Below, piece by piece: positions 11,667 through 21,607 of a DNA stretch of 64,000 bases. Position 1 is the first letter of the stretch. Every line of letters begins with the position of its first letter. The DNA comes from Lota lota (Eukaryota > Chordata > Actinopteri > Gadiformes > Lotidae). The DNA is taken from positions 365,001 through 429,000 of the forward strand of contig JACYXH010000020.1 of the NCBI GenBank assembly GCA_026745465.1. Reading direction: 5' to 3'. The translations under genes were made by a program, and so were the position numbers. A model generated the notes under the pieces. The model searched no databases. It was not told the origin of the DNA and worked only from the letters and a program-made list of their open reading frames with translations.

Positions 11667-11940
11667 AGACACACACAGATATACACCCACACCCACACCC
11701 ACACCCACACCCACACCCACACACATGCGTCCTGCACATCAGAGACATGGACCTATGTCTGTGTCTGTGCTCCACTGACCCGATGCCGGCACCCAGCTCG
11801 AGCACCCGTTGGCCGGCCAGGCTGGGCAGGAGGGAGAGGACCTCAGGCAGCTCCTGCTTGGTCAGCTCCCTGGCGTGGGAGTCCAGCATCATCTCCTCCA
11901 CCGTGGCCTTGGTAGAGTGCTCCTTCCAGAACTCCACCAT
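3922..11940 (-). CDS. pmt: phosphoethanolamine N-methyltransferase, two SAM domains, 11 exons
   Basis: Eleven in-phase GT-AG exons give 485 aa plus stop: 11780-11940, 11026-11181, 10538-10674, 9045-9196, 8252-8440, 7626-7715, 6693-6782, 5925-6047, 5056-5187, 4513-4629, 3922-4032. Domain 1 has motif [10 protein letters not shown] (46-54) and [10 protein letters not shown]. Domain 2 has [11 protein letters not shown] (279-289), GLDLSENM and YSRDTILHI. Tyr239 in QYT and His354 in LHI match the catalytic Tyr-His dyad known from Plasmodium PMT. The length fits plant PEAMT, about 490 aa. By family, it adds three methyl groups to phosphoethanolamine, giving phosphocholine in the cytosol. All core motifs are intact. 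An in-frame TGA eight codons above the ATG supports this start, but an upstream leader exon is possible because CAG acceptor-like sites lie just before it. It is co-oriented with the f8-like gene. Confidence 0.93.
4225..4404. repeat. (CATC)n and (GT)n microsatellites in pmt intron 10
   Basis: CATC units occupy about 4225-4262 and a TG tract about 4356-4404, with TGTCTG variants between them. Confidence 0.9.
4513..4629 (-). CDS. pmt: pmt exon 10
   Basis: Acceptor CCGTAG|TTTATT and donor ATCGCG|GTAGGT. Its 39 codons include [14 protein letters not shown]. Confidence 0.93.
5056..5187 (-). CDS. pmt: pmt exon 9
   Basis: Acceptor GTCCAG|TCGTGG and donor GGCAAG|GTAGAC. It encodes [15 protein letters not shown] and [12 protein letters not shown]. 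Confidence 0.94.
5572..5635. repeat. 30-bp stem hairpin inside pmt intron 8
   Basis: Arms 5572-5601 and 5606-5635 are reverse complements with two exceptions, both G-T pairs on the plus strand, around the 4-nt loop AGAC. It resembles the centre of a foldback MITE. It is antisense to pmt, so a miRNA-like role would need a separate transcript. Confidence 0.75.
5879..5907 (+). other. G-quadruplex motif in pmt intron 8
   Basis: Four G runs (5, 5, 5 and 8 G) with single T loops lie on the plus strand. The site is 18 nt downstream of the exon 8 donor, and the pmt transcript carries the C-rich complement. Confidence 0.7.
5925..6047 (-). CDS. pmt: pmt exon 8 (catalytic His)
   Basis: Acceptor ATCAG|GTCCAC and donor TTCCGC|GTGAGT. 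It encodes VADATKRSF and [13 protein letters not shown], including predicted catalytic His354. Confidence 0.95.
6693..6782 (-). CDS. pmt: pmt exon 7
   Basis: Acceptor TTTCAG|ATGTTT and donor CCAATG|GTGAGT. Its thirty codons include [16 protein letters not shown], with the acidic residue that ends SAM-binding strand 2. Confidence 0.94.
7626..7715 (-). CDS. pmt: pmt exon 6 (domain 2 motif I)
   Basis: Acceptor TTACAG|GAGTTT and donor GCAAAG|GTACGG. Its thirty codons include [17 protein letters not shown]. Confidence 0.95.
8252..8440 (-). CDS. pmt: pmt exon 5 (interdomain linker and start of domain 2)
   Basis: Acceptor GTGCAG|ATGAAG and donor ACCAAG|GTAACC. It encodes [13 protein letters not shown], then [17 protein letters not shown] and STGGL, and carries the predicted catalytic Tyr239. 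Confidence 0.93.
8452..8745. repeat. polypurine GGA/GAT minisatellite before pmt exon 5
   Basis: About 290 nt is almost entirely purine on the plus strand (GAGGAGGA with GGGGATGT spacers). On the sense strand of pmt it is an outsized polypyrimidine tract ending about 12 nt before the exon 5 acceptor. Confidence 0.9.
9045..9196 (-). CDS. pmt: pmt exon 4
   Basis: Acceptor CCCAG|GTGATT and donor GTTAAG|GTATAG. It encodes the end of domain 1 with [12 protein letters not shown] and [11 protein letters not shown]. Confidence 0.92.
9511..10545. repeat. minisatellite carrying the pmt exon 3 donor junction, about 26 copies
   Basis: The unit is CCTCAGTCCTGGTACCTGAC followed by TGTGTTG and a variable (TG)n run, about 32-50 nt in all. 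I count about 26 copies including the one overlapping the end of exon 3. On the minus strand each full unit reads CAGTCAGGTACCAGGAC, identical to the real exon 3/intron 3 border at 10538/10537. Variants include TTGTACC for TGGTACC and shortened units that lack TGGTACC. Confidence 0.93.
10538..10674 (-). CDS. pmt: pmt exon 3
   Basis: Acceptor CCAACAG|CTAC and donor CAGTCAG|GTACCA at 10538/10537. It encodes [15 protein letters not shown] and [10 protein letters not shown]. The donor sequence is repeated many times in the following intron. Confidence 0.92.
11026..11181 (-). CDS. pmt: pmt exon 2
   Basis: Acceptor GCTAG|GCGG and donor AACAG|GTATGG. It encodes RFTSHLLAS, the acidic ADHVTAVDF strand that binds SAM ribose, and QADVTKLEF. 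Confidence 0.9.
11209..11238. repeat. (GT)n microsatellite in pmt intron 1
   Basis: A short TG tract about 30 nt from the exon 2 acceptor. Confidence 0.85.
11620..11727. repeat. (GT)n plus (ACCCAC)n repeat in pmt intron 1
   Basis: A TG tract (11620-11664) is followed by CAGACACACAC and then about seven CCCACA hexamers. Confidence 0.9.
11780..11940 (-). CDS. pmt: pmt exon 1 (N-terminal motif I)
   Basis: Encodes the start through VLELGAGIG, including WKEHS and EEMMLD, which are typical of two-domain PMTs. The donor is CATCGG|GTCAGT at 11780/11779, and the exon ends after two bases of codon 54. Confidence 0.88.
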
Positions 11941-12890
11941 GCTGCTGCGGGCTGACAGGGGTCACAAAGAAACGTTCTCCTCGGTCAACTTCTGCTGCAC
12001 GCCACGCATTTTGTTTTTTCGTCTGAGACATTGGAGCTTTTGAAAGTAGTATTTCCTGTGGGAGGGTCTCGTTCACTGACCGTCCTGGTTGTATTGATAG
12101 CATGTAATGGTTACCCTCTGGTTAGCCAATAGGGATGCTATGGGTTTTGCCAACTAATAATTTCCTAATGAATATTGTTTTAATTGTGTTGTTGGCAGAG
12201 GCTGGACTGTTTCTTTATTTGCTTGTAAGGACATGTATTACAACACCCCGTTGGCAGGTCATTCATGTTTGTAAATGGAGGAATCAATATATTGTTTGAG
12301 CAATGCGTGCCATTGGCTATCTTTTGGGTTGTTTAAATCTGCATATAAAATGCAGTTATTTTAAAACAAGACTGGTGTTTAAAACGAAACAATTCCGAAT
12401 AAATCCATGACAACACAGGTTTTTGTTTGTTGGCCAACGATTCATTATTTTCTCTGATGGATATACGGATACTTTGTTTATTTATTTATTACCTGAATTA
12501 AAGTGTAATAATGTGTTAACTTATCTTATTACAATATACTTTTTAATAAGGGGTTGATTAACTTAATAATCACATTGCAAGTCTATAATGTATTGTATGG
12601 TAGGTGTGTTATAGAGGGTTATAGAATAACAAAAAATGTACATGCTAAATGAGGACATGAAGATGTGAAATCTAGGTATAAGGCGTCATTTTCAAAAGCA
12701 CTTCCTTCTTCGAGGAAATTATTTTTCTGTTTATTTGGTTTTTCCATTTGGTCCTCATTTGTATTTTTAAGAAAGCAGCGAGGGCAATACTGTCAAGGTA
12801 TTGTTACATAGAACTTTATCATTATAATGATCAAATTGCTGAATCTAGATGAGATTAGTCATCCCTGAAAGAGGTATTATTTGTACTAGT
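11941..12890. other. pmt upstream region
   Basis: AT-rich DNA upstream of the pmt ATG. Acceptor-like CAG sites lie at 11945-11960, which leaves a 5' UTR or leader exon possible. No coding exon or clear core promoter was recognised. Confidence 0.4.
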
Positions 12891-12893
12891 TTG

Positions 12894-13297
12894 TACTGTA
12901 CTAAAAATAAGGGTGCATTAATTAACCATTCATTAACATTATGTAAAGCAGTCCTAAGCATCAATTTACAGTTCATTATCAGTTAACTCATGGTCTAGTA
13001 ATCATTGACTAATGGTGTTCATGTTTACTAATGGTGTTCATGTTAACTAAGGTAATGGTGTTCATGTTAAATAAGGTATTCATTCATACATTATTCAATG
13101 GGGTTAGGGTTAGGTTTTGTGTAGTTAAGTTCTTGTTAGTTAAAGTTACTCTGGTTGCACACCATCTCTAATCATATAACTTCTAACCCACTACCCCTAA
13201 CCCCAACCCTTATGCTAATACTATATCATAATTATTATTACTGCATTAACTAATGCTGATTAATGGTTAATTAATGTACCCTTGTGTAAAGTGTTAC
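12894..13297. repeat. MITE-like repeat, copy A
   Basis: An AT-rich element ends in CCCTTGTGTAAAGTGTTAC, and its start carries AATAAGGGTGCATTAATTAAC, an eroded inverted version. The interior has GGGGTTAGGGTTAGGTTTT, also found in the copy at 57415-57803. Confidence 0.65.
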
Positions 13298-14849
13298 TTA
13301 GTTATTTGTAATGCAAATTGGAATTAAAAAAATGGTACATTTACTCTGAACAGCTGCACATTGTGGTCTGCAGCTTAACCTTGAACCTCAAGTTCTTAAA
13401 GGATCAAATCTTGTGGGAATTATGTCTGGAACACAGATTCTACATCAAGAAAACTAGAGGGTAGGACTGAAATTTTCCTCTATTCCTTGCCAGATACGAT
13501 TTTACTTTATAATTTAATAACTGTAATACTCTCTGTAGAGTAACTTCAGTCCTACTTTCATCATATGAGGTTGTAAAGCACATTGTCCTAGTAATAGTCC
13601 TATACAACAACTTAAACAATAAATACAATTGATATTGTAATGTGTTTCAGTGGTTCTAAATGACCCCGATAGCAGCAGATGTATTTTACATTTTTTGGGT
13701 TGGGCTCCTATTATACAGGTTTGCATTAAAGTAAAGTTGGATAAATGTAGGATAGTGCACACATTGCCTACAATATTAAGCCTCCGGAAACATCATCAAA
13801 TATTTTTGATAAAGAATAGTGACACCAAATATTCACTCCATACATACGTACTCCCAACAGTTAAACATTTGCCATTGCCATTGCCAACATGCCATTTGTT
13901 TGATCAGAACAGCAAACCTGCTGTGCTTTTGTTTGAGAGCTGTTAAGAATCTATGCAACAGTTAGTTCACAGACATAAGTGAAAGAAGACTTCAATTGGC
14001 AAGATGACACTGACGACATCGCATGGAAGGCTTTCATCAGCGCCATGCTTGAACTAAACAGAGGAAGCAAGTCACGACTCGATAACAAACAAACTCACTC
14101 TGAAACGTTTGGGGGAATCAATTGAACATACCTTTGTCCATGTTTCTTTTTTTCTTTTTTTTTTGCTGTTGAGCTGATATTGATGAAACGCGAAGAGTGA
14201 CCTGCAATTGAATTTAACCAGCCGATTCAATAAGCAGTACACAACGGCCAGGCTCGAATTTGCGACAGGTCCCGTTTAAATAGCAGCTAGAGGTGTTAGA
14301 GGAGGAGGTGGCCAGGTTCAAAATTGACCATTAGGCTGTGCAGAAAACGAGGGGAGGGGTCGAGGTCGAGGTGGGCTAATCATTGTAAGGCAACGCGTCT
14401 CTTCAACAACCTGCCACACATCACGCGGGGTTCCCCTTACCAGTGGACAGACAGCGCAAGACTTTGACTCGGCAAATAGTATCTCCTCTCGCACTACTCG
14501 GGCGAGATCAAGATGTGCATGTAGGGCCCCACATGCTTACAGGCAAAACGTATAAGGCCATTGGTCACACCCTCCGCATTCTTACGTGGATGTTGTTCGG
14601 TCGTTTGTCACTCACCCCGCTGGGCCATAGTCGGAGGGACGGTCCCTGCTGGTTGCGCGGTCTCGTCACTTCTGCTGACGCGGTGAAAACGAGGCGCGGG
14701 TAGTGCAATATTGCCTCATGCAGTTCCAACTCATGCTTTTGTTAACAGCTTGAAACGATGAGTGACAGGCCTATTACAACGCAATCATTGTCAAACTATC
14801 TATTAGACATCCCACGTGATTATTTTACATTATCTATCTTATCTTTTTA

Positions 14850-14850
<1 letters not shown>
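13298..14850. other. non-coding interval
   Basis: Unique-looking sequence with a T-rich patch near 14140-14165 and a GC-richer patch at 14320-14700. The open frames at 13650-13946 and 14443-14703 have no recognisable domain. Confidence 0.5.
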
Positions 14851-14922
<72 letters not shown>

Positions 14923-14942
14923 GTCAGTCAGTCAGTCAGTCA

Positions 14943-15010
<68 letters not shown>
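14851..15010. repeat. compound (ATCA)n-(GTCA)n-(GTCT)n microsatellite
   Basis: Seventy nt of ATCA units pass into CAGT units and then about 65 nt of CTGT units. Each boundary differs by one base per unit, as if the tetranucleotide mutated and re-expanded. Confidence 0.95.
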
Positions 15011-15014
<4 letters not shown>

Positions 15015-15299
15015 GTCTCTCTTGCTTGTGTTTACTTCTCTGCCTATCTGTCTGTCTATCTCAGTCAGTTAATTTGCGTTAAACATATATCCTAAGAGAT
15101 ATCCTATACTGTGCTAAACATCATGCTTTTCATGCCGTTCGAATATGCTTAAATGGTTTGTGAAATATCTTAATGTTGACTGTAAATATAGGCTATGCTC
15201 CATCAATTACACATATAGCATACATGGAAAATATAGACAGGAGCATATACATTGATATCCAAATAGTATGGAGGTAGATTTGTGTCTTTATGTGGAGTG

Positions 15300-15655
15300 C
15301 AAAACTTTTTGCATTCCAAACAAACATATTTATTCTGAAAGCAAAATGTATTTACATTTGCAATCAAATATTATGCATTCCAACATAAATAATTGCTTTA
15401 AAAGTTTTGAGGGCTAAATAAATGCAATTTAACCCAAAAACACCTTCCATTTTGGCTGCATTTCCCCCCTTTGGTCAGGCTGTCTAACGGTTTGCTCTTG
15501 GTGCCATTTTTTGTGCGTGATTCTGAGACCAACAGAAACAAATGTGTTGCAATCAAATATTACATAATCGAGATCAAAACGATATGCATTCCAATTAAAA
15601 ATAATTATATTTAAAACAAAAACAAAACGGCTTTCAAAGTACATTTAGTTTTTTA
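15300..15655 (-). repeat. interspersed repeat family Z, reverse-strand copy
   Basis: The reverse complement shares long blocks with 38476-38700, for example GACCAAAGGGGGG, GCAGCCAAAATGGAAGG and TTGGAATGC..GATCTCGATTATG. The blocks are partly rearranged, with internal repeats of GCATTCCAA. Confidence 0.6.
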
Positions 15656-15884
15656 ATTAATCGCACCAGCCGTTATTGGAATATATGAGGTTTAAAATGC
15701 ACAAAGGTAACCAGTTGTCCTAAACCAGCCCAAGCCAACATTTTCCCAGGATAATGTAGTAAATAGTGCGTCATGTAATTAATGCCCCCTAGGTGGCAAT
15801 ATAGCCCTTGTTAGACTGGGGTACTTCAACATGTTAAGGGTGAAGCTGTGTGCACCTGCATGTTGTAACTTTACTGTAAAGATG

Positions 15885-15953
15885 CCTGTGTTTGGTGTTG
15901 AGTAAGTAGACCACATTGACATGGCTGTTCACCTATCCTTCTAGGATATTACA
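15885..15953 (+). repeat. 3' end of gypsy 5' LTR
   Basis: It begins CCTGTGTTTGG and ends GATATTACA, then TATGGCGAC follows as a possible primer-binding site overlapping the gag ATG at 15955. The 5' limit of the LTR could not be placed. Confidence 0.55.
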
Positions 15954-15954
15954 T

Positions 15955-16860
15955 ATGGCGACAAGGAAACCGGAGAGCTCGGAAGAAGACGTTGTTTCAG
16001 ACTTGGAGGGAAGTACAACTGGTGAGCTCAATAACCCGGATGCTTGGCCACCGTTCCGAGACAAAGGAGCTAGAATTAACCACAAAATGGCAGCTGCTAT
16101 GGTAGGGACGCTTACCCCATTTGATTCAGACTTGGGTCAGACTTGGGTCAGACTTGGGTCAGACTTGAGTCAGACTTGGGAGGAATATTACACAGTGCTG
16201 GATAATGTTTTCGAGGCAAATGGAATAACAGAAGCGGGGAGGAAACGTGCAATATTGTTGAGTTCAGTGGGCAGCCGGACTTATAGTCTAATGAGAAACT
16301 TGCTGAGCCCAGACAAGCCTGGTGAGAAAACATGCTAATTTAACTGAACTGCTGCAGTCACATTACAACCCAAAGCCCAGCAAAATAGTGCAACAATTGA
16401 AATGTAATTTGAGGATGAGAGCGGCGAGTGAGAGTGTGACGGAGTATGTAGCAGTGCTAAGGGAGCTCGCTCAGCATTGCAACTATGGAGATAAATTGAA
16501 AGAGATGCTTTGCGATAGGCTCGTGTGCGGCATATTGGACGACCGTATTCAGAGGACGTTGTTGGCTGAGGCCAAGCTGACGTTGGAGAAAGCCTTGAAA
16601 GTCACACAAGCCAATGGAATGGCAAACAAGGGTGTGCGTGACCTGCAAGGGCAGCCGAAAACGCTGGACAGTGCCTTACCCAAGGATGCATCACAAGTGG
16701 CAGTGCACAATGTGAGTTGAAGACGCAAATTGCAAGACAAGGCGCCATCGGTAACGTGTTATAGATGTGGGGGGCGAGCACATGGCACAGGACTGTCATT
16801 TTATAAATGAAAAGTACCATAGTTGTTGGAAAAAGGGTCATGTGAAGAAGATGTGCAGGT
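15955..16860 (+). pseudogene. Ty3/gypsy gag remnant
   Basis: The first frame (ATG at 15955) contains EEYYTVLDNVFEANGI and RAILLSSVGSRTYSLMRNL. A frameshift near 16322-16338 moves to a second frame with HYNPKPSKIVQQL, SVTEYVAVLRELA and CDRLVCGILDDRIQR, all typical of vertebrate Ty3/gypsy capsid. Two zinc-knuckle remnants follow: CYRCGG at about 16758, in another frame, and SCWKKGHVKKMC, whose first Cys is Tyr. A short tandem repeat at about 16130-16170 inserts extra LGQTWVR-like residues. It is not functional. Confidence 0.85.
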
Positions 16861-17075
16861 CCTCTCCTCCTGCAGAACAGTCACAGTTTAAGGGGGAAGG
16901 GAAGCAGAAGAATATCAGGAAAGATCAAAAGCAGGCTACACATCACATCAATGACACCCCTGAGAATCCCTCTGGTGATGAGGAGGTGTTTACTATGCAC
17001 AACCTAAAGGAGGCAAAGATACCAAGATACTATGCTACTATGTATGTTTAGCTGTCTGCTAATGGGGTCACACAG

Positions 17076-18661
17076 CTAAACAGACATAGTAGCATGATAG
17101 CTTTTGAAGTGGATACTGGCTGCAGTGTGACAATTCGGACAAAGACTGAGTATGCAAAGGTATGGGCATACAAGAGGTGCAAGACTGCTCATTGACTCTG
17201 GCGAAAAGGTAGCTACACTGGGGGCTGCAGACGTCACTGTCACATACAAAGACAAAATCAAGCAGTTACCGATAGTGGTAGTAGCAGGTGCAGGGCCAAA
17301 CCTGTTGGGCAGGGGGTGGTTAAAAGAGTTGGCGATAAACGGTGTCCACGTGAATCACATGGAGCAGCCACAACTGGCATTGCAGAATGTGCTAAAGCAA
17401 AATGAAGGGGGTTTCAAAGAGGAATTAGGAACCTGGAAGGGCCCGCCAGCTAACATATGTGTAAACGAAGGGGTCGCCCCAAAGTTCTACAAGCCAAGGC
17501 CAGTTCCATACGCCATGAGGAAGAAAGTGGAGATTGAGTTAGAAAGGCTCACAAAGCAGGGCATAATTGAGCCTGTCAAATTTGCGGAATGGGCAGCACC
17601 CATCGTGCCCGTACATAAACCTGACAATATGGTGCGTATCTGTGGAGATTATAAACTCACGATCAATCAAGTCTCCATGCTGGAACAATATCCAATATCA
17701 AAATTGGAAGATTTGTTTGAAAAGCTGTCAGGGGGTGAAAAGGTTAGCAAACCTAAGCCATGCATATCAATAAGTGACCCTTGATGACGCATCAAAGCCA
17801 TATGTCACTGTAAACACGCACAAGGGGTTGTTCCATGTCAGTCGTCTCCCTTTCATTGTGTCTTCCAGTCCAGCCATTTTTCAGCGAATGATGGCGAGTG
17901 TGGTGGCAGGAACTACAAATGTGGCCTCTTAGCTGAATGAAATCTTGGTGACAGGACAGAGCGATCAAGAGCACTTGGCAACCCTGAAAGAGGTCCTGAC
18001 GCGACTGCAGGATGGCGGTCTTTGGCTAAAGCGCAGCAAATGTGCCTTCATGGAACAAGAAGCAGAGTTCTTAGGACATAGGGTCAACCGCATACGGTAA
18101 TGGCAATACAAAATGCACCGGCACCCAACAATGTCACAGAACTGAGAGCGCACTGCTCAACTAGTTCAACAAGTAGGTTCTTGGCCAACCTGTCAACATT
18201 GTTAGCCCCATTGCATAAGGAGGAAAGATACTCGGTGGAGATGGGAGCGCGAGTAGGAAATGCCTTTTGAGGAGTCTAAACGACTCATGCCATCCTCAGG
18301 AGTATTAGTGCATTATGACATCCAGAAAGAGTTAATCTTGTCCTCTGACGCGTCGCCATACGTAGTGGTCACAGTGTTGTCGCATCGCGTGCCGAACGGG
18401 CAAGAGAGACCAATAAGCTTCATGTCCCGTACACTGACATAGACTGAATCCAATTATTCACAACTTGACAAGGTGGCCCTGGCTGGGATGTTTGGCATAC
18501 AGCGCTTTCATAAGTACTTGTACGGGAGGAAGTTTCTTATTTGCACTGACCACAAACCCCTTCTGTCTCTCTTCAATGAGCTGAAAGCAGTGCCTCAAAT
18601 GGCGTCCCCACGTCTCCAGCGATGGCCGGTAACATTGCAGCCTGTGTTTGGGGTCGAGTAA
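17076..18661 (+). pseudogene. Ty3/gypsy pol remnant (protease, RT, RNase H)
   Basis: A protease active-site remnant reads VDTGCSVTI near 17110. RT is recognisable from KPRPVPYAMRKKVE, GIIEPV..WAAPIVPV and VRICGDYK in one frame to about 17740. It continues in shifted frames with HKGLFHVSRLPF, TGQSDQEHL and EAEFLGH. The YxDD active site is replaced by a stop and LNE near 17930. RNase H (LSSDASPY, ICTDHKPL) ends abruptly at about 18640, and integrase is absent. Confidence 0.85.
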
Positions 18662-18709
18662 ACAGACTGCGTTAACATGGCTGTCCGCGTATCCTTCTAG
18701 GATATTACA
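18641..18709 (+). repeat. truncated 3' LTR end of gypsy element
   Basis: It matches 15885-15953 with scattered substitutions. It starts at CCTGTGTTTGG, exactly where the RNase H similarity stops, so the deletion junction lies here. Confidence 0.6.
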
Positions 18710-18994
18710 GATAGTGAAGTCATCGATTATTTATTCACGGACATAAGCTATTCAGTAAGCCAGGGTGGCATGGGGGCACCCTCTGATGTTTGTAATTATT
18801 TAATTGTAATTATCGTTTTGTTTCGGAGAGCGTGATCGAATTCGACTCATGACATTGTATTTAGATAAGTAAGGAGACATTATTTTAGATCATCACTAGG
18901 GTTGTTCGTTACTTTAATGCGGTGCTCTGCAAGACATTGTCGAGGAATATATGAATTGCTAAACAGTTAGATATGGTTACACCTTTCTGATTTC

Positions 18995-19290
18995 ATCCCC
19001 TCCCTGCCAGAGCCCTGTCTCTGACCCCCGCTGTTAGTTGATGCCATCTTTTCCCTGCCCTCACCCCATCCCTGCCAGAGCCCTGTCTCTGACCTGCACT
19101 ATTGACTGATCAGAGTTAATATGATGACATCTTCATACTGTTTTCATCTACCTCCATGACAAACATCTGTCTATAACCCCCCCCCCCCCCCCCCCCCATT
19201 ACTCTTGAGGAGTTCATCAAACAATTTATGTGAATTCACCTTCATCCTGTTCTCATCCCCCTCCCTGCCAGACCTCTGTCTCTAACCCCC
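18995..19290. repeat. degenerate tandem repeat (CCCTGTCTCTGACC)
   Basis: Three or four diverged units share CATCCC..CTCCCTGCCAGAGCC, CTGTCTCTGACC and a poly(C) stretch (19178-19197), spaced about 60-150 nt. Confidence 0.6.
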
Positions 19291-20069
19291 TATTGATTTT
19301 AAAGGAAATAATTAATGGAGCAACTCAGGGGTGGGCATTAGCACCAAAGGGGCCAATCTTACCCAGGTATCACACCCCGCCAATGCTTCAATTTAGAAAC
19401 GGTGCAGGCGGCTTGTGTTGGGCTTTTTTGAAAAACGGTAACCAAATGGGAATCAGGGGACATCAGCACATTGCATGTTAACAGGTAATGATTGGAAGTA
19501 ACTGATAGCCCTAGCATGTGTATAATTAAGAGGCAGAATGAAGCATTTTAACAGGCAGAATGAAGAGCATTTCAACACGCAGAATTAAGATGCGGAATTA
19601 AGAGAGTCAACCATGTAGCAGGATGGCGTTGTTTGTTTGGGTATCCTGCAGGAGCCCGCGAATAAAGGATTGAACATTGCATCTTGGCTCTGTGGTCTAT
19701 TTGGGACAACGGACTGGAAACTGGTCCCTGCTTTGAACAATCCATACTTCTTCATTTGGTGAGCAAGCCAGGAGTTAAACAAGAGGACCACATCAGATCT
19801 ATACTTCTTCAACATGCCTATTTATAACAAGAACAATGAGATGAAACATACAAAATACAGGTAGTAAGTTTGTGGAATTGTGACGAATGGGATGACGTGA
19901 ACTTATCTGGCTGATTTGGGTAAGCGCGGTCAGAAACTTGAAACTCGGCTTATAGAGGGCCCCTCCCTTAACATGTGTAAAACGTTTGGTGTCGATATCT
20001 CATTCCACGACGTCACAGTGTCAATTACAGTAATTGCTCTTAAGCTTAATGCACCACTTCGCCAGCAAG
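19291..20069. other. non-coding interval
   Basis: No gene recognised. Short repeats of GCAGAATGAAGAGCATTT-like sequence occur near 19530-19590. Confidence 0.5.
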
Positions 20070-20106
20070 TGGCACAGAATCACACATAAACGGCATCTAC
20101 TATTAA

Positions 20107-20107
<1 letters not shown>
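20070..20107. repeat. 38-bp direct repeat, left copy
   Basis: TGGCACAGAATCACACATAA continuing to CTATTAAA. It is repeated with one difference at 20771-20808 and in both places is followed by a GT-rich tract. Confidence 0.8.

Positions 20108-20110
<3 letters not shown>

Positions 20111-20142
<32 letters not shown>
20111..20142. repeat. (GT)n microsatellite
   Basis: A pure GT tract of about 32 nt directly after the left 38-bp direct repeat. Confidence 0.9.
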
Positions 20143-20143
<1 letters not shown>

Positions 20144-20639
20144 TCTGTCTGGTTTTTTATAAAAAAAAAGACAAAGGACAGAATTTGATGCATTGGTTTG
20201 AAGTTCGTCTATCCAAACTGAGGCCTCTCTCCTTCGCATGCTGGGCCTTAAAGAGGTACACACATCATTTCTCAAAGGTCAGTTTTGAAGGTGGATTTTT
20301 ACACTGTATACTTTAGAAACATGGTTGGTGATTATTTTGATATGTTTACTTCCGGTAAGCCAGTTCATAAGGCATTCTACCATACCTACCAAGCTCACTA
20401 TATCTGCCACGTATGGAAGACTGCTCGTTCTCAAAATATAGTGTAATTTGCCCCTGGCAATATACATGTCCATGTAGTGTAGTGGTACAGTGTCGGCCAC
20501 ATGGACATTGGGTCGCCGGTTTGTGTCTGACCTTGACCAAACATATTGTGAGACATGGCATGAAATCAAACAATGTTTCCTATAATGAGTTCATTAGGCC
20601 ATGGCCACCATGATATATTGTATGACCCCGTTGCTTGTG

Positions 20640-20888
20640 ACTAGATTTATTATTATTATTCCGGATTGGTAACACTTACAGCTCAGGCCCTTATTGCACA
20701 ATCGTTTTCAAATTTGTCCACGACATTTGTATTCCAGTAAGCAGGTCCTCAAAAGGTTTGGCTGTGCTGGTGGCACAGAGTCACACATAAACGGCATCTA
20801 CTATTAAAACCAGTGTCTGTGTCTCTGTCTCTGTCTGTGTGTGTGTGTCTGTCTCTGTATGTCTGAGTGTGCGGGTATGTGTGTGTGT

Positions 20889-20919
<31 letters not shown>

Positions 20920-21075
20920 CGTGCGTGCGCGTGAGTAAAAACAAAGCAGAGTTGAAGAACAAAGACAGAGGCATAGTTGCGTCTAGGAGTAATGACTACA
21001 TATGTGAATCGCTTGAGAAGGGCGGCTGCTGGGATAGGCGGTGCATGGGTTGTGAATACCTCAGGGACTGCTTGT
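20640..21075 (+). repeat. interspersed repeat family Z, diverged copy
   Basis: 20653-20760 and 20936-21075 match 37770-37880 and 38266-38400. Shared blocks include GGATTGGTAACA, GTAAGCAG..TACAAAAGGTTT-like sequence, GAAGAACAAAGACAGAGGCA and GAATACCTCAGGGACTGCTTG. A GT-rich stretch (20832-20935) splits it. Confidence 0.75.
20771..20808. repeat. 38-bp direct repeat, right copy
   Basis: Matches 20070-20107 at a spacing of 701 bp. It lies inside a family Z copy. Confidence 0.8.
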
Positions 21076-21607
21076 TATTACCCTTCTTCTTACATTTACA
21101 CTGCTTACTTTTTACAGTTATTACTGTATTAGACACACTATTGCCTAGCTTTGAAAAGGCTTTACGTGAACTCAGGGCTCTGAAAGTTGTGTCTGTCAGA
21201 AGAAGCTGCTCTTTATTTTGCAGTTCACTTATTTTGTCCTAATTCCCCCGATAGGATTGGCTCACTGGTTCTTAACCTCTTAACTCTGAAAATGACCTCG
21301 ATCCCAACTTTATCTGCTTCCACACTAATAATATTTACCCAATCAACATCTGATATCAACGTCCTGGTGACGTTATCGCTGTACTGCACACTAAGTGATT
21401 AGCTGGAGTTTGCTCATGGATATGAATCATTTGGCCGTCAGTTTGTATATAAATGACGTCTGAGATCTTTCAAAAAATAATGTGTTTGCTAAAATGGATG
21501 ATCAAATATCTAACGTCAGCAATCTCCTGCGACCCCATATGCTTATCGGGGGACCCTAAGCGACCCCAAGGTTGGGAACCACTGGATTGGCAGGTGGGCC
21601 GTCCACT

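Larger units (their letters stand above)
15885..18709 (+). mobile_element. degenerate Ty3/gypsy retrotransposon with internal deletion
   Basis: A gag-pol order is visible on the plus strand but broken by stops and frameshifts. Similar LTR-end segments flank it at 15885-15953 and 18641-18709, both ending CTTCTAGGATATTACA. The right-hand segment follows directly after RNase H, so integrase and most of the 3' LTR are missing. Confidence 0.85.
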
